64,000 nucleotides of DNA from positions 18,732,032 to 18,796,031 of the forward strand of contig NC_080582.1 of assembly GCF_029962835.1 (NCBI RefSeq), in the 5' to 3' direction. The DNA is from Magnolia sinica (Eukaryota; Streptophyta; Magnoliopsida; Magnoliales; Magnoliaceae). Below, one piece after another: positions 1 to 11,521 of the stretch (within the stretch, counting starts at the first letter, position 1; each line of letters opens with the position of its first letter). The position numbers were made by a program, and so were the translations under genes. The notes under the pieces are model-generated. The model made no database searches and was not told where the DNA came from. It saw only the letters and a program-made list of their open reading frames with translations.

Positions 1-198
1 GATGGTGATCCAAACATACGTTCGGTGTAGAGACTAAACCATGAAAATGGCAGTCACATCACTTCAATTGATAATGACACGCACCGAACACATAATTGCC
101 TCTTGTTGCATTTTATTTGCTTTGAATGATTTGGGCAGAGGATATTTATCTTCCAACTTGCACAGGTGCCTATGTTATGCATGCAACCCAAAACATGA

Positions 199-748
199 GG
201 ATTAGGTGTTACCCAGGTAACACCTTAGTGGTTATTACCCTTACCCTGTGGCCCACCTTCATGATAACTTCTATTTTCACGCTGTCCATCCATTTTTTCC
301 ATCCAATTTTAGGACGTGGTCCCAAAAATTTTGCAGTTCCAAATCTCAGATGGACCACACACCATAGGAACCAGTGTTGATTGAGTGCCTCACCATTAGA
401 AATCCCTAAGAGCCCATGGTAAGGTTGCCGTAGTATTTACCTGTCATCCAACCTTTTGATAATGTCAAGAAGATCTGAATGAAAGGAAAATACAAATACC
501 AGCTTGATCCAAAACTTTTGTAGCCCATAAAAGGTTTTTAATGGTCATTCATCACCGTTTCTAGTGTTATGGTCCATTTGATATTTGGATCCTTTTTGGG
601 ATCGAGTCCTAAAATGAGATGTAAAAACAAATGGAAAACATGGATATACAAAAAAAAAAAAAAAAAAAAAAAAAAAACCCATCAAGGTAGGCCCGACATG
701 GTTATGGCAACACCTAGTAAGGTGTTACGTGGTTAATAGCTCATCTGC
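199..748. repeat. Fold-back MITE-like element in intron 1, copy A
   Basis: About 550 bp whose ends are inverted copies of each other: GTAACACCTTAGTGGTTATT on the left, and AACACCTAGTAAGGTGTTAC with GGTTAATAGC on the right. The interior holds inverted GGCCCACC / TGGTCCATTTGA and CCATCCATTTTT / AAATGGA blocks and a long poly-A run (650-677) that is much shorter in the other copies. Orthologous copies lie at 16025-16557 and 48840-49378. No coding capacity. Confidence 0.65.
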
Positions 749-810
749 TCTCCCATCTAACTTGACTCAAAATAAGTCAACTCAACTTAGCAAGATTTCG
801 AACTGGTCTC

Positions 811-1135
811 TAGAGGATGTTTGGTTCCCCACCAAATAAGTTACTTTTTATACTTACAACAGTGAATAGGTAACTTATATTAGATAAGTTTGATTTATGA
901 TTAGTTAGAAGTAACTTTTTTACTTAAAAGTATTCAACTACTTCAACCAAAAGTTTTTACTTTTCTACTTTTCATAAGTTGCTAAAGAGAGGCATGGGAA
1001 AGGCGAAAGAAAGGAGAATCTGATAAGGAATTTGTTTACCAAACATACTTATCTTCTTAATAAGTAAAAATTAAGGTAAATTACATGTGGCATAAATAAC
1101 TTATCTTAAGCAACTTGCAATCCAAATGGGCCCTA
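811..1135. repeat. MITE with GTTTGG/CCAAAC-type ends, intron 1 copy A
   Basis: About 325 bp, AT-rich, beginning near AGAGGATGTTTGGTTCCC and ending CCAAATGGGCCCT. The interior is made of inverted TAAGTTACTT/AAGTAACTT motifs. The ends resemble hAT-type MITEs. Counterparts are at 16621-16942 and 49439-49760. Confidence 0.5.
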
Positions 1136-1850
1136 GGAAACTCAGTTCTCAGTGGCATCGGCTGAGCCTGGACTCAAGAAGACTAGATGAGTTGATTCAA
1201 TGCGACTCACGCTGACTTAGACCGAATAACTCACCCTATCAAAGACCCAACCTCGCTCATCTGGTACTCTTCCTACCAACAGACCAATATAAAACTCTAA
1301 CCTACAACTAGTTGTGTTTGAGCATTTCCTAAAAGTTTTAATTTATATTTATTAACTACCAAGTTGAGTTTTCAGGTTTTTAAATTGTAGCATTAAGAGC
1401 ATTTTCATGGCCATAGCCTAACTCAAAAATCAGGCCCGCCCATTCTCTTGGTGGACCATGATATTAGTGTAAATCTAAACCGTTGGACGACTTTTGGTTG
1501 GTGCTAGGACATATTTCCAAGCTGCTAGTTACAAATGAGGTGGAATAGTTTTGAGGTCCAAACGGATAACTGGGCATTTGCAATTTAATTCAATTGAACA
1601 TCCAAGCATGGGCTAGATCATATTAAGTAGTCCAAAACCAATAACAAGATCATCCATTGATTCATGTTATTTTTCTAGTGATCAAAATCTAAAATCAGAT
1701 CTGGTTCAAATTACTTAAAAAGGTAAAAAATCAGACGGTTATTTCATCAGTAACATGTATTATTATTTTTTTTGAAACAAACATGATTTTTCCACATGCA
1801 TTTCTTACAGATCAGGTCTATGTTCTGTTCCATGATGAGCGGTGGGGCGT

Positions 1851-3830
1851 GGTACATAAGAGTAAGATTTATAACCAAACATATGCATATTATCAACAAT
1901 GCTGCTGATCAGTTGTTATGGTTGCACCAAATATCATTAGAAACTCAGTTTCACATTTTCGGTAGCCAAAATGACAGATAAGTTGATTCAAGTGCGACCA
2001 CTACTACACCGAATGCATTTGTGACCAAAGACCAATATAATCTAGCCTCAAGCTGGTGTTTGAGTTTCCTAAAGCTTTGTATTTATATTTATGTAACTAC
2101 CAAGTCCTGAGTTTTTCAGAGTCCATTTTACAGGTAGTTCACCATAATGAAGCAGCCATTGTCATGGCCATAACAACTAAAAACAGGCGGATTGACTCAT
2201 TAATGGACCATAAGTTTTGGATCTAAACCGTGGATGACTTTTGGTTGGTCCTGACTACCAAGCTGCTATGTGACAAATTATGGAATAGTATTTGAGGTAA
2301 ATCGAGATAACCAGGGCCCTGAATTTATAATGGTGGAACAATCAGCATGTGATTATCTTAAGTAGTCCAAAACCAATGATAATTGAATCTCATGTTTTTG
2401 GAGTGATCATCTAAAATGATCTAGAATATAACGTATGTACAGGAGTGAATCAGACGGTAATTTACATCAAGGTAACAGTATTTTTGAACAACAGTGATTG
2501 TTCCGCAGCTTCTTGCAGTAGTCCGATGTTCTGATTCCAATCTGGCGTCCTTTAGCAAGAGTTTATAGGAACTTTGTCACGATTTTCTTACATGAATAAA
2601 CTATTTAGGGCGTGTTGGGCACTAAAAATCAGAATCAGTTAATTTTGACAAAATATCAAAATGTGATTTGGACACCAAACACACATGCAAAAGGTGTGGA
2701 CCATAGCACTCCCATTCACAATGGTTAGACATGGACCCCAATAATGCACAGTATTGATGTTCCACACACGTGCCAATGCACGTTGTTCCAGACCATTTAG
2801 TATTATTTGAGCAGATCATTTAGTCATTTTGTAGCTGTGACTATGAACAGTGGTGTTGAGCTTCTTAGATGGACCAGCAAAGTTTGGATTACAAGCTGAT
2901 ATTTATTTTTCCTCTCCTTGGTATGTGATTATATATATATTATTAATATCAAAACTATACCCTAAATATTTATAATGGTTATGGACAGTAATCACATATT
3001 CTATATTACGTTCACTGATAATTGAACGTTCAATGTTTGGTGATGATCAATATGTCTAGAAAACTAGCTGTGAATTATTGGTAGCCCACAAACATACGGT
3101 GGGAAACTTTCTTGGGTGAGTGAATTACCATATTATCTGCTCTTTGCAAATTTGAAGGAACTTATGTCACTTGTGTTTGGGACATGTACAGTGAATGGAG
3201 CCACTATTAGAGCTTGGCCAAAATCAGACCTCGATATCGACTAGCAAAAAGCTACTGACAGTTAATTAACAATCCTTATTCGATGTCTTTATGAGCCTGC
3301 CATTACAATGGTTACGCTTGATAGTAGCTCGTGTTCCACACCGTCACATGCCACAGTTGATGCTCCGATCTTTTATTGAGAAATTTAGTCAATTTTTGTT
3401 AGCTTGATTATGAAGTGAGTTGATTGAGTTTTGCAATGGATGTTATGGATTAATTGGATCAGTAAATATAGCTCGAGAGTATATAGGTGATTATTTAACA
3501 TTATCAACATACTAAACAAATATTTATATCTTAAGGTAAATTGACGTACTCCATATGCAATTGAAAAGTCAATGTTTGGATTGCGATCAACGTGATTTAG
3601 GTACTACCATAGCGTTGAAATTTTACTAAAAATTAATTGACTTTGCTTAACAGTTCGAGCGATTAGTCAATGAGTTAAGTGAGTTCTCTTATATATAGAT
3701 CAGCTACCGTTTATTGGCTGGGCACTGTTGATTAGTGAAGCTTGTAAGTCTGCCATTGGACAGTTTGAGTCATCCGAACCATTTAAGTTGAGCCACATTT
3801 GATCTGTGGTTTGGGAAATATAGACCATTG
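1851..3830. other. Anomalous mosaic stretch replacing exon 2/intron 2/exon 3/intron 3 sequence of copy A
   Basis: Flanking sequence matches units B and C at high identity, but here the match drops abruptly to patches with many small indels. Some patches resemble intron 1 and others the fold-back element of intron 2, interleaved within tens of bases: for example near 2190-2250, pieces of ATTAATGGACCA and AAGTTTTGGATC are joined to GATGACTTTTGGTTGGT. The same downstream segment (B 18600-18790) is matched twice, at about 2760-2890 and 3300-3490. The pattern suits a blended or uncorrected long-read consensus. Real ectopic conversion is the alternative. Confidence 0.6.
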
Positions 3831-5029
3831 AAAATGACCTTAGCAATTCAATTTTTAGACTACTAAAAATCAAAGAACGGTCAAGGCATTGTTTGGTAAA
3901 ATCAGAATTTTTTGAGATTTCCGTAGTAAAAATCCTCCGGGGAAAAGAGGACCATCCATGGCCTATCCAAGGTGGCTGCCTTTTGAAGTGTGTGTTTTAC
4001 ACCGATCAATCGATGTGGCCCACCTAGCAGATGCTACCCGCCTCTTTATAAAATTTTTATAAATTTTTGTTTGTTTGATATATAGAGAGGCTTTTGCAAG
4101 ATTCGACGTTGATGTTGTTGCTAAGGTGGGGGAGAATGAGATTATTGAGATCAGCTCCAACAAGAAGCTCATGTTAGCAGAGAGCAGGGTGAGGTGCATT
4201 GTAGACAATGCCAGATGCATATTAAAGGTAAGCTTGATGAGTATTGCACCTTATCTTTAATGGTACGTAGATTATGCTATCATACTCCTTGTGGGCCATT
4301 GTAATTAACAAAGCCTAATGCGCTTTGGATCTCATCTAACATGATAATATAGGAATGATCCAATGGTTAGATTATAACATAAAAACTCTTGTCAGCTCTA
4401 GTCGCCTAGCAGTGCAAAGTACATTAATCCAACGGTTAATTTGTGGGCTATGATTCATCCCATAGGTGATCCATTGAATTGGACTGTTTGGATTGATGGG
4501 CCTGTGGGCTGATTAGGAGATTAAAAGACTTGAGCAATGATCTCCTGTGTAAGGTTCATAAACATGATCACGCCTTTTCGTTTACAAAATACATTAGAGC
4601 CTGCTTGGATTCACTGAAATGTAGATTTTGGAAGTTTTCAGGGAAATAATATTTCCATTGTTTGTTTCGCAATTTTTTCTTAAAAAATGCCATTTTCATT
4701 TTCCTTTCATTTCTTGAAAAATGCCACTCTTTAATTTCCTTACCTATACTTTAGAAATGTGACTTTCAAAAAATTGAGGACAAGAAGAAGAAAATAACTC
4801 ATATTTATAAAACTCCGCACAAGGTAGTCATATGTTTCATTGCCCATCTTCTAAATACCCCTGTGTGCAGTTGTCTATCTTAAAGTTTGAGGTAGAAACG
4901 TTTTATAGCAGATTCTGACTTTGGGCCAAGCTAGGACCTATTAGATCGGCCCATGGCCTAGTGCTGGGCCGATGTTCTTTTATCCCGAACCACCCTGGCC
5001 CAGCCCAACCCAACTTCATATGTTCTTTA

Positions 5030-5701
5030 TAGGGCTGAAAGTTGGGTGGGTTGGGTCAGGTTGGTGCTCAACCCTAGCCCAACCCAAGGTTCCCATACCT
5101 TAACCCAACCCAACCTCAGTTGGGAATTCTCAACCCAAGCGGGCTTCGCCAGGTTGGTCGGGTTGCTAAGGTGGATATATGCTAATATTTTCGTTATTAC
5201 ATTGGTCTATTATATTTTCAATATACGACTTATTTTTTGTACCTATGATTTTATTGATTATATATATAATTATTTATAGTAAAGAACTTCACTTTTCCTA
5301 AACAAATAAGCTAAAATATAGGACAACTACGGCTTTAAAAGTCGTGTTGTGTAACATGCAATCTATTTGGGAGAGAGAAATCCAACATATCTCATTAGCT
5401 TTGAGTCATCGGAAATGACATTGACGAATGAAACCCGATGGCAAGGAAATTTCCCTTGCCTTCAACACAGACAATCCACACTCAATTATAATTTATAACT
5501 TATATATCAATCGGGTTCGGGTTGGGTCAGGCAACTTGAGACCTCAACCTGAGCCCAATCCGAACCCAACCCAAGTTTTATCGGATTGGTGTTTGTACAG
5601 CCCAAGCCCAAGACCAAACCCGATACATCCTGCCCAAGCCCAACCCAATGTTGGGTCGATCACAGGTCAGTTGGGTTGAACCCGCCCGACTTTCAGCCCT
5701 A
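5030..5701. mobile_element. hAT-like non-autonomous element rich in CCCAA/TTGGG, intron 4 copy A
   Basis: Inverted ends TAGGGCTGAAAGTTGGG and CCCGACTTTCAGCCCTA (one mismatch), flanked by imperfect 8 bp direct repeats GTTCTTTA / GTTCGTTC, as expected for hAT elements. Both arms are packed with degenerate CCCAACCC or GGGTTGGGT runs around an AT-rich core. These give long but meaningless open frames. Orthologues are at 22554-23241 and 54666-55330. Confidence 0.75.
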
Positions 5702-6372
5702 GTTCGTTCTAATCCTTGATTAGGCAGCACATGCATTTTGAATGTAGATGGTTGATTTCTTTCTTCTAAGTCTCTATTTCTTTCTACATGTGTGATGCAT
5801 GAATGGATAAATTAAGAACATTCAAGTGAAAGATAGGGATTTTATGAATTTTCGGGTAATGCTAGGCCGGGTTGGTTCGGTCGTGGCCAACCAAAATTTC
5901 CAAGCTCAGGCTTCGACGGAGCTTGGGCATTGAACCTTAAGTGCCGGGTTGGTCCGGACCCGGCCAAACCCGGCCCATCGCCACCCCCAATAATACAGTA
6001 GTGGTATACTTACACCCTCATGACATTGTACACATAACAAAGTTGGTAGTATTAACAGAAACATTCCTATTTTCATTTTGATGAAAAATGCAGATTGTGA
6101 AGGAATTCGGATCTTTCAGTAGCTATCTATGGGCCTATGTGAATTACAAACCCATGATCAACAGATACAGGTACCCCAGAAATGTTCCTTTGAGGAGCCC
6201 AAAATCAGAGGCTATAAGCAAGGATCTACTCAGGAGAGGGTTCAGATTCGTGGGCCCCGTCATCATTTATTCCTTCATGCAGGCTGCAGGGATGACCGTT
6301 GATCACCTTGTCCACTGCTTTAGGTTCAATGAATGTGTGGCCCTTGCTGAGAGATCATGGGGACAGTGTTAA

Positions 6373-6734
6373 CTAATATATCAGTTTTCAAAGAGCAGTT
6401 ATAGGATCTTGTTTTATTAGTACTTAATGGGCCTTTTGTAGAAGTGGGGCCCATGGTTTGGTGATCCAGATAGGTGTGTGATGGCCCATATAATCTCTCA
6501 CATTGGAAGATCCTAACCCTTCATTTGGTGGCCCTGCCATCGTAGCTTCCTGAAGATTTTAAGTTTTTATTGAGTTTGGAAATAGGTTTTTGTGATTTCT
6601 TTGTTAGAGATTGTATTTTAAGGTGTTTTCTCATAACAGGTCTTTGCAACTTAATGGTTGAATTTTTTTTTAGTGCGTTTGGATAATTAATATGAAAATT
6701 GCAATTTAATTAGTATTATCTAAAGAGATCATTT
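6373..6734. other. 3' flank of glycosylase copy A
   Basis: Non-coding sequence after the TAA, conserved after copies B (23912-24269) and C (55990-56369). It probably includes the 3' UTR. No clear AATAAA signal stands out. Confidence 0.4.
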
Positions 6735-7830
6735 GGGAGGGATGTGCAATCAAAGGTGGGCCCCATGTATTGGACGATTAAAATTAATTCTTGGACCTTC
6801 ATTATAATGGATACAGAACATTGATTTTTCTAGCTGAAGATCAGATGGCTAAGATCATCCTATCAAAGGATTGTAAGAGGGAAGGGGAATAAGAGGTGGG
6901 CCAGAAATGATTGGACCATCAGATATGATGGATGATCCAAATCAGTGAATGGACCTTCTTTATTACAATCAACATGGACGGTCCATTTTCTTAGCCATTT
7001 ATTGGATGGTGACGTGATTCTTTTAGATGGACGTGCAATAAAAGGTGGGCTCCACATGAAGGAAGGCCCAGATCATTGAGTTGACCTTCTCTAGTAAAAA
7101 TAAACATGCAGTCCATTTTTATCTATGGATCAGATGATTAAGAATAGGGGAAGCAATGGGCCAAGTTTGGGTGGGGCCATGCTAAGGGTGGGTCCAGCCC
7201 CACACATGAAGAAAGGCCCAGATCATTGAGTTGACCACTTGAATGCTCTAATCTATCCATTGATCAAGTGGGCCACACATTTACAAAGAAATAGACACTT
7301 CATAGGAATGGAACCAACGGTCTAGATTCAAGATGGATGGGTCACCCAACCAAGGATCGGCTAAAATGACTTGAGCCCAAGCCTGGCCCAAAAATCCAGG
7401 TCAGACTCATCAGATCAAGCGAGCTAACCAGCCCATTGTCACCAGTGGTTAGGATCATTCAATCAAAGTGAATTTTGAGAGTGGTTGGCAACCAAAGGTG
7501 GGCCCACAAGATAGACGGTGAAGGTTAGTCAATAAAACAATTTCCAATATAATAAATACATACCATGCACTTTTTATCCTTTGATTGTATGGTTAGGATC
7601 ATCGTATCAATGTGATTTTGAGAGGTTTCATGATGGATGGTCCAGATCAATAACTAGACGCTTTCTTGTATAATCAATATAGATAGTCCATTTTTATAGC
7701 CAGGATTAGTATCTTGGTTGGTCAGGATCATCCAATAAAAGTGACTAACCAAAGTTGGCCTCACATAATGGATAGTCGAAACGTTGATCGAACCTTTTCT
7801 AATATAATAATTGTGGACCCTCCATCTTTC
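6735..7830. repeat. Degenerate ~140 bp direct repeats downstream of copy A
   Basis: Non-coding spacer made of about seven loosely conserved direct repeats, spaced roughly 130-150 bp. Each has the order GCAATCAAAGGTGGGCC, GATGGTCCAGATCATTGA, GGACCTTCT, ATAATCAACATGGACGGTCC, then GGTTAGGATCATCC. Parallel arrays follow copy B (24270-25370) and copy C (56370-57460). Open frames here are repeat-derived and no gene is supported. Confidence 0.6.
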
Positions 7831-9122
7831 CATTGATCAGATGTTCCAGCCCCTACTCTACTAATTTTTTTCGTCATGATTTCAATGAATGCAAATGAAA
7901 ATGAAATCACATAATCAATGGAGCAGATCATTTGAGAATGTTCGCTTTGAAGTAGCACGTGCCAAATAAGCACGTGTATGAGATATCTGACCTGGGTGTA
8001 AGATTGGCCCCAGCTCAAAGCTGACTTGATTCAAAAAGTCCAGTAGAGCACTCAAACAGGTGGGCCAGACAAGTCCTAAATTGTGTCACTGCCTCTGCCC
8101 AACTTAGCAGAGACGAGGATTTGACTATATAACTGGTCATTTATGTCCATATGTAAAGCATATTTGAAAGTTGTTAATGACCATTAGTGATATGACCATC
8201 TTTAATCGAAACAAGCACACACCTTGCCTATGTATCTGGCCCTAATGTAGGAGAATGACTTTATGTAAATGTAGTCCATTCTATCCATCAGATACAAAAC
8301 TCTGATTAACTGGGAGGTGGGCCACACCATATGGAATTGTGCAAAATCATGTCTTAAGATGAGAGGCAAAGAAACAGACATGGAAAGTAGTAACTATTGC
8401 TATTCTTTAGACACATGGTCTGTCATACAAGGAATGACTCAAATTTGGTTATGCATGTAAGTATGTAAGTGACGGGATACACCGGTCCATAGCTCAAGTG
8501 GTATATCGAATGAAGATATATATCCTCGTTTCAACATAGTTTCCTTCCTTTACTTGTCTCTCTCTTTTGCCATGGCCTACCAATGTTTTGGATAAGGGTA
8601 AAAGTCGAGCCTCAGAGGATTCATGGGGTGCTGCATCACATGGACGGTTCAAATTTTGAGCCCACATCACTTGTGTTGAGTTCTGAAAAGGTTCTCACAA
8701 GTTCTCATGAGAATGGGTGCCCAGGTGAGCATTCATGTGTGTGTGTAAGTGTTGGGTGTGATAGACTTCTATTTGACTCAAATTGAATTGAATGCCTTGT
8801 GACTCCATTTGTTGAGATAGACTAATTAAGACTTGGTATATGAAGATGGGACATCTACTCTGTCGTCAATTGGGGTGATCAGACAATTTGCAAAGGAGAG
8901 TGCTAGCCCTTCAAATGAATTTTTTTTTTTTACCTTGAAAATGAGAATTTTTCCTTATAACTGTGATAGTTTCATCGTGTTTCTCAACAAAGTACTATAA
9001 ATATTTAAAAAATCAATATATATATATATATATATGCTAATTTTATTAATTTAGAGATAGATGAAGTACAATCAACTCATAAAGTAAAGAAATTTAGGAT
9101 CTAAGATGTATAATTCATCTAA
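7831..9122. other. Spacer, unit A, no gene
   Basis: Single-copy-looking spacer conserved in units B (25371-26648) and C (57461-58776). It contains CACGTGCC and AGCACGTGTATG (G-box-like ACGTG) near 7955-7980, the tRNA-like relic at 8485, and a short (AT)n at 9016-9035. No supported gene. Confidence 0.5.
8485..8550 (+). repeat. tRNA-like (SINE head?) fragment, unit A
   Basis: GGTCCATAGCTCAAGTGGTA resembles the 5' end and A box of a tRNA (TAGCTCAAGTGG). About 35 bp on, CTCGTTTCAACA resembles a weak B box. No complete cloverleaf can be drawn, so this is at most a tRNA-derived SINE relic. Copies are at 26018-26065 and 58113-58162. Confidence 0.3.
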
Positions 9123-9451
9123 AGGTCTGTGTGGTTTTCTAATTTCCTATGAAATATTGCTAAGTAAATGAGCCATATTTTATGGTTTTCAGGCGTTTGT
9201 TTAAAGATGAATTATGGCTTGTAAACTAAGACCTAATGCACTTGTAAAGGAAATTGATGAAGTAAATTGTAACTGTTATTTTTTTACATTACAAAACTAT
9301 CATTTTTACAATAATTTCTAGCTAAAATAAATAATGTAACAAAATCATAATTGCAATCAAATATAAGTAGTATCACTGCATGGTAACAATAGTAAGTAAA
9401 CTTTGCCTATCTACAACTATTTACCATTGTAAGGAAAACCAAACAGTCCCT
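9123..9451. repeat. hAT-like MITE, spacer unit A
   Basis: About 330 bp, AT-rich, with inverted ends AGGTCTGTGTGGTTTTC and GGAAAACCAAACAGTCCCT. Orthologues are at 26649-26974 and 58777-59102. Confidence 0.6.
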
Positions 9452-9583
9452 AAATTGTTTTGGAAGAAAGCTTTATTTGGACTTTATTCACATTTTATTA
9501 ATAAATTTTCTCTTTTAGAGATTATTTTTATTTTATAGATTTAAATTTTATCATGGATTCAAGGTTTATCATAGTGGAAGAAG

Positions 9584-11145
9584 ATGGTGGTCTCTTCTTG
9601 CCCCTTTCCAACGTGCACCCACTATATTATTGGTACTAGAGTTAGGTTTTTCTTTTTGTTTGAGTCAATGGCTTCTACTCGCAAATTGGACTACAATAAT
9701 CATACGAGCAATGCTTTGGATTATCAAGTGATAAGTATGGGTTTATGGTCTTTTGTTGAGAAATCAATCATTTAAATCAAGAGAATCAAACAAAAATTGA
9801 CTGTTTGATTGAAGCCATGGATTGCAAACATATTCACGACCATCAAAAAGGGCTTGCAATTAGTCAATTTATATTCAAATGCTTTTTTGTCAGTCAGATG
9901 TTGATCAACGGATGAATCAACTAATGAATTCATGGTTAAAATAGAAAAAGTTTCAATTAAATTAGAAGATTAATTCATAAGTAGCTCAATAGAAACAAGT
10001 AATAAATTGGCATATATAAATGTCTCGAGGGTGAATGAGATCGGTATTTTCATGATCATTTTGTCAAGCTCTAATCATATCATCACCCTTCTACCTTCTC
10101 CACAATGACCAAAGTACAAAGGCTAAAGGCCGATAATGATGCCAACAACAACATGCTTGGTTAACATTAATTGATGTCCACTCATCAAAATAATGGTTAT
10201 AAAAGATGTGAAAGTCGACACCCTAAATATGAAGGGTTGTTGAAGTTAGGTTTGAGGCGGAAAGAGAGAAAAATAATCACTTAAAGATAGGTTTAAGGCG
10301 CATTACGATGTTGCTATCTTTAAGGCGATATTAGCCCCCTACTGGTGATTAAACCAAATTGCAAGAGGGTTACAACAAATCCGCCTCCAAGATATAATAA
10401 GCCTCTTCTCTAAGACTAGAGAAATGTGAGTTTCGGCCTGCAAAATTGAAAAAACGCACTTCGAACACACTTTTACAACGTATACCCTTAACTTCTGTGC
10501 TGTTACAATTTACCCCCGAAAACTGTTTGCAATTTAGTACTTGAAAAACTGTTTACAGTTTAGCGCCTAAAAATTGTAACTTTCCACAAAAGAAAATGGA
10601 TAATAAAAAAAAAAAAAGATGGAGAGGAGATTGTTGGAATTGTGATTTTCGGATTGACCCAAAGATAGGTTTATATATAATTACAAGAGATGCTTTAAGA
10701 CCATTTTCATGAAAAGATATCTTCTTCCATTATGTCTCTTTAACAATAACATTCCTCCATTTCAAATTCAAATAATTCTCCCTTTACCAAGAGGCACCAC
10801 CATACATAAATGAATGGTCACCAACAATCACCAAAAGCCACAACATTTTCTCTAAATTTTCTTTTATAAATTAAAATTCATTTTCTTCTTATTTTCAAAA
10901 AAACCTAACAATTGATGCAAGACAAGTAACCACTTGCTCTAAAAGCTCAAACTGATAATGCATGGTGAATTAATCTATTTATCTCATATCGCAGGCGCCA
11001 CATCCCATGGATTAGAACCCTGGCCGAACCCCCTTTCGTTGGCCCTACTTCACATGGGTTCCACTTCACACAAGCCACCTGCCTCACACAAGCCGCCCAT
11101 CACGATTATACCCGTGCATCCCACAAGCTACTACACTCGAGCCTA
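9584..11145 (+). other. Unclassified decayed element with a retrotransposon-like start, unit A
   Basis: TTGGTACTAGAGTTAGG at 9628-9644 resembles a degraded initiator-tRNA primer-binding site (normally TGGTATCAGAGC) and is followed by an ATG opening with MASTRKLDYN. The frame then breaks repeatedly by stops. This would suit the start of an old LTR-retrotransposon gag region, but no gag, protease or reverse-transcriptase motif is recognisable. Counterparts are at 42514-44075 and 59229-60800. I see no functional gene. Confidence 0.3.
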
Positions 11146-11487
11146 GTATGAAAATGGCATTGCATTTATTATAAATAAACATAATGTGGTGTTTCATTTT
11201 CTAAGTTTCTTAATAAGTATAAAATTCCAATACGACGTATAGGCCTTCAACATTAATTGCCATCGAAGAGGAAGACAGAGAAAGTGTTACAAAGGCAGGT
11301 CATTGTCCTGGGCTACTACCTTTTGATAATGCACTAGCTATGTTAAGTCCTCAAGCTATTTATACTTTAAAAAAGAAAACAAGCAATTTATACTTTTAAA
11401 AAAGAAAAAATAATAATAAGAAGAAGAAAGAGAGAGACCAGCTAGTTAATGGCTGGACGACGAAGAATAAATAAATAAATATATATA

Positions 11488-11521
<34 letters not shown>

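Larger units (their letters stand above)
1811..6372 (+). pseudogene. Tag-like DNA-3-methyladenine glycosylase, copy A (partial, exons 2-3 corrupted)
   Basis: First visible member of a tandem family of plant methyladenine DNA glycosylase genes (base-excision repair, removal of alkylated adenine). Exon 1 would lie left of the window. Exon 2 starts normally after an acceptor at 1810 and keeps FHDERWG, but from about 1851 the sequence no longer matches copies B and C. Exon 3 is recognisable only in damaged form, twice, near 2845-2890 and 3395-3486. Exon 4 (4086-4227, FARFDVDVVAKVGENE to CILK) and exon 5 (6094-6372, IVKEFGSF to SWGQC and TAA) are intact with good splice sites. As written the gene cannot give a full protein. 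The damage may be an assembly or consensus fault rather than real decay, so calling it a pseudogene is provisional. Intron 4 is about 1.07 kb shorter than in B and C. Confidence 0.7.

Noticed and set aside
4075-4260. Short open frame starting at 4075 (also 20532 and 52681) as an independent small gene
   Set aside because: It is exon 4 of the glycosylase read past its GT donor; its start is not ATG and lies in the intron 3 acceptor.
6088-6372. 94 aa frame starting ATGCAG as a stand-alone protein
   Set aside because: The ATG overlaps the acceptor CAG of exon 5. The frame is the C-terminal exon of the Tag-like gene, which cannot fold alone.
8485-8550. Functional tRNA gene
   Set aside because: No complete acceptor, anticodon and T arms can be paired; the B box is poor and the 3' half is missing.
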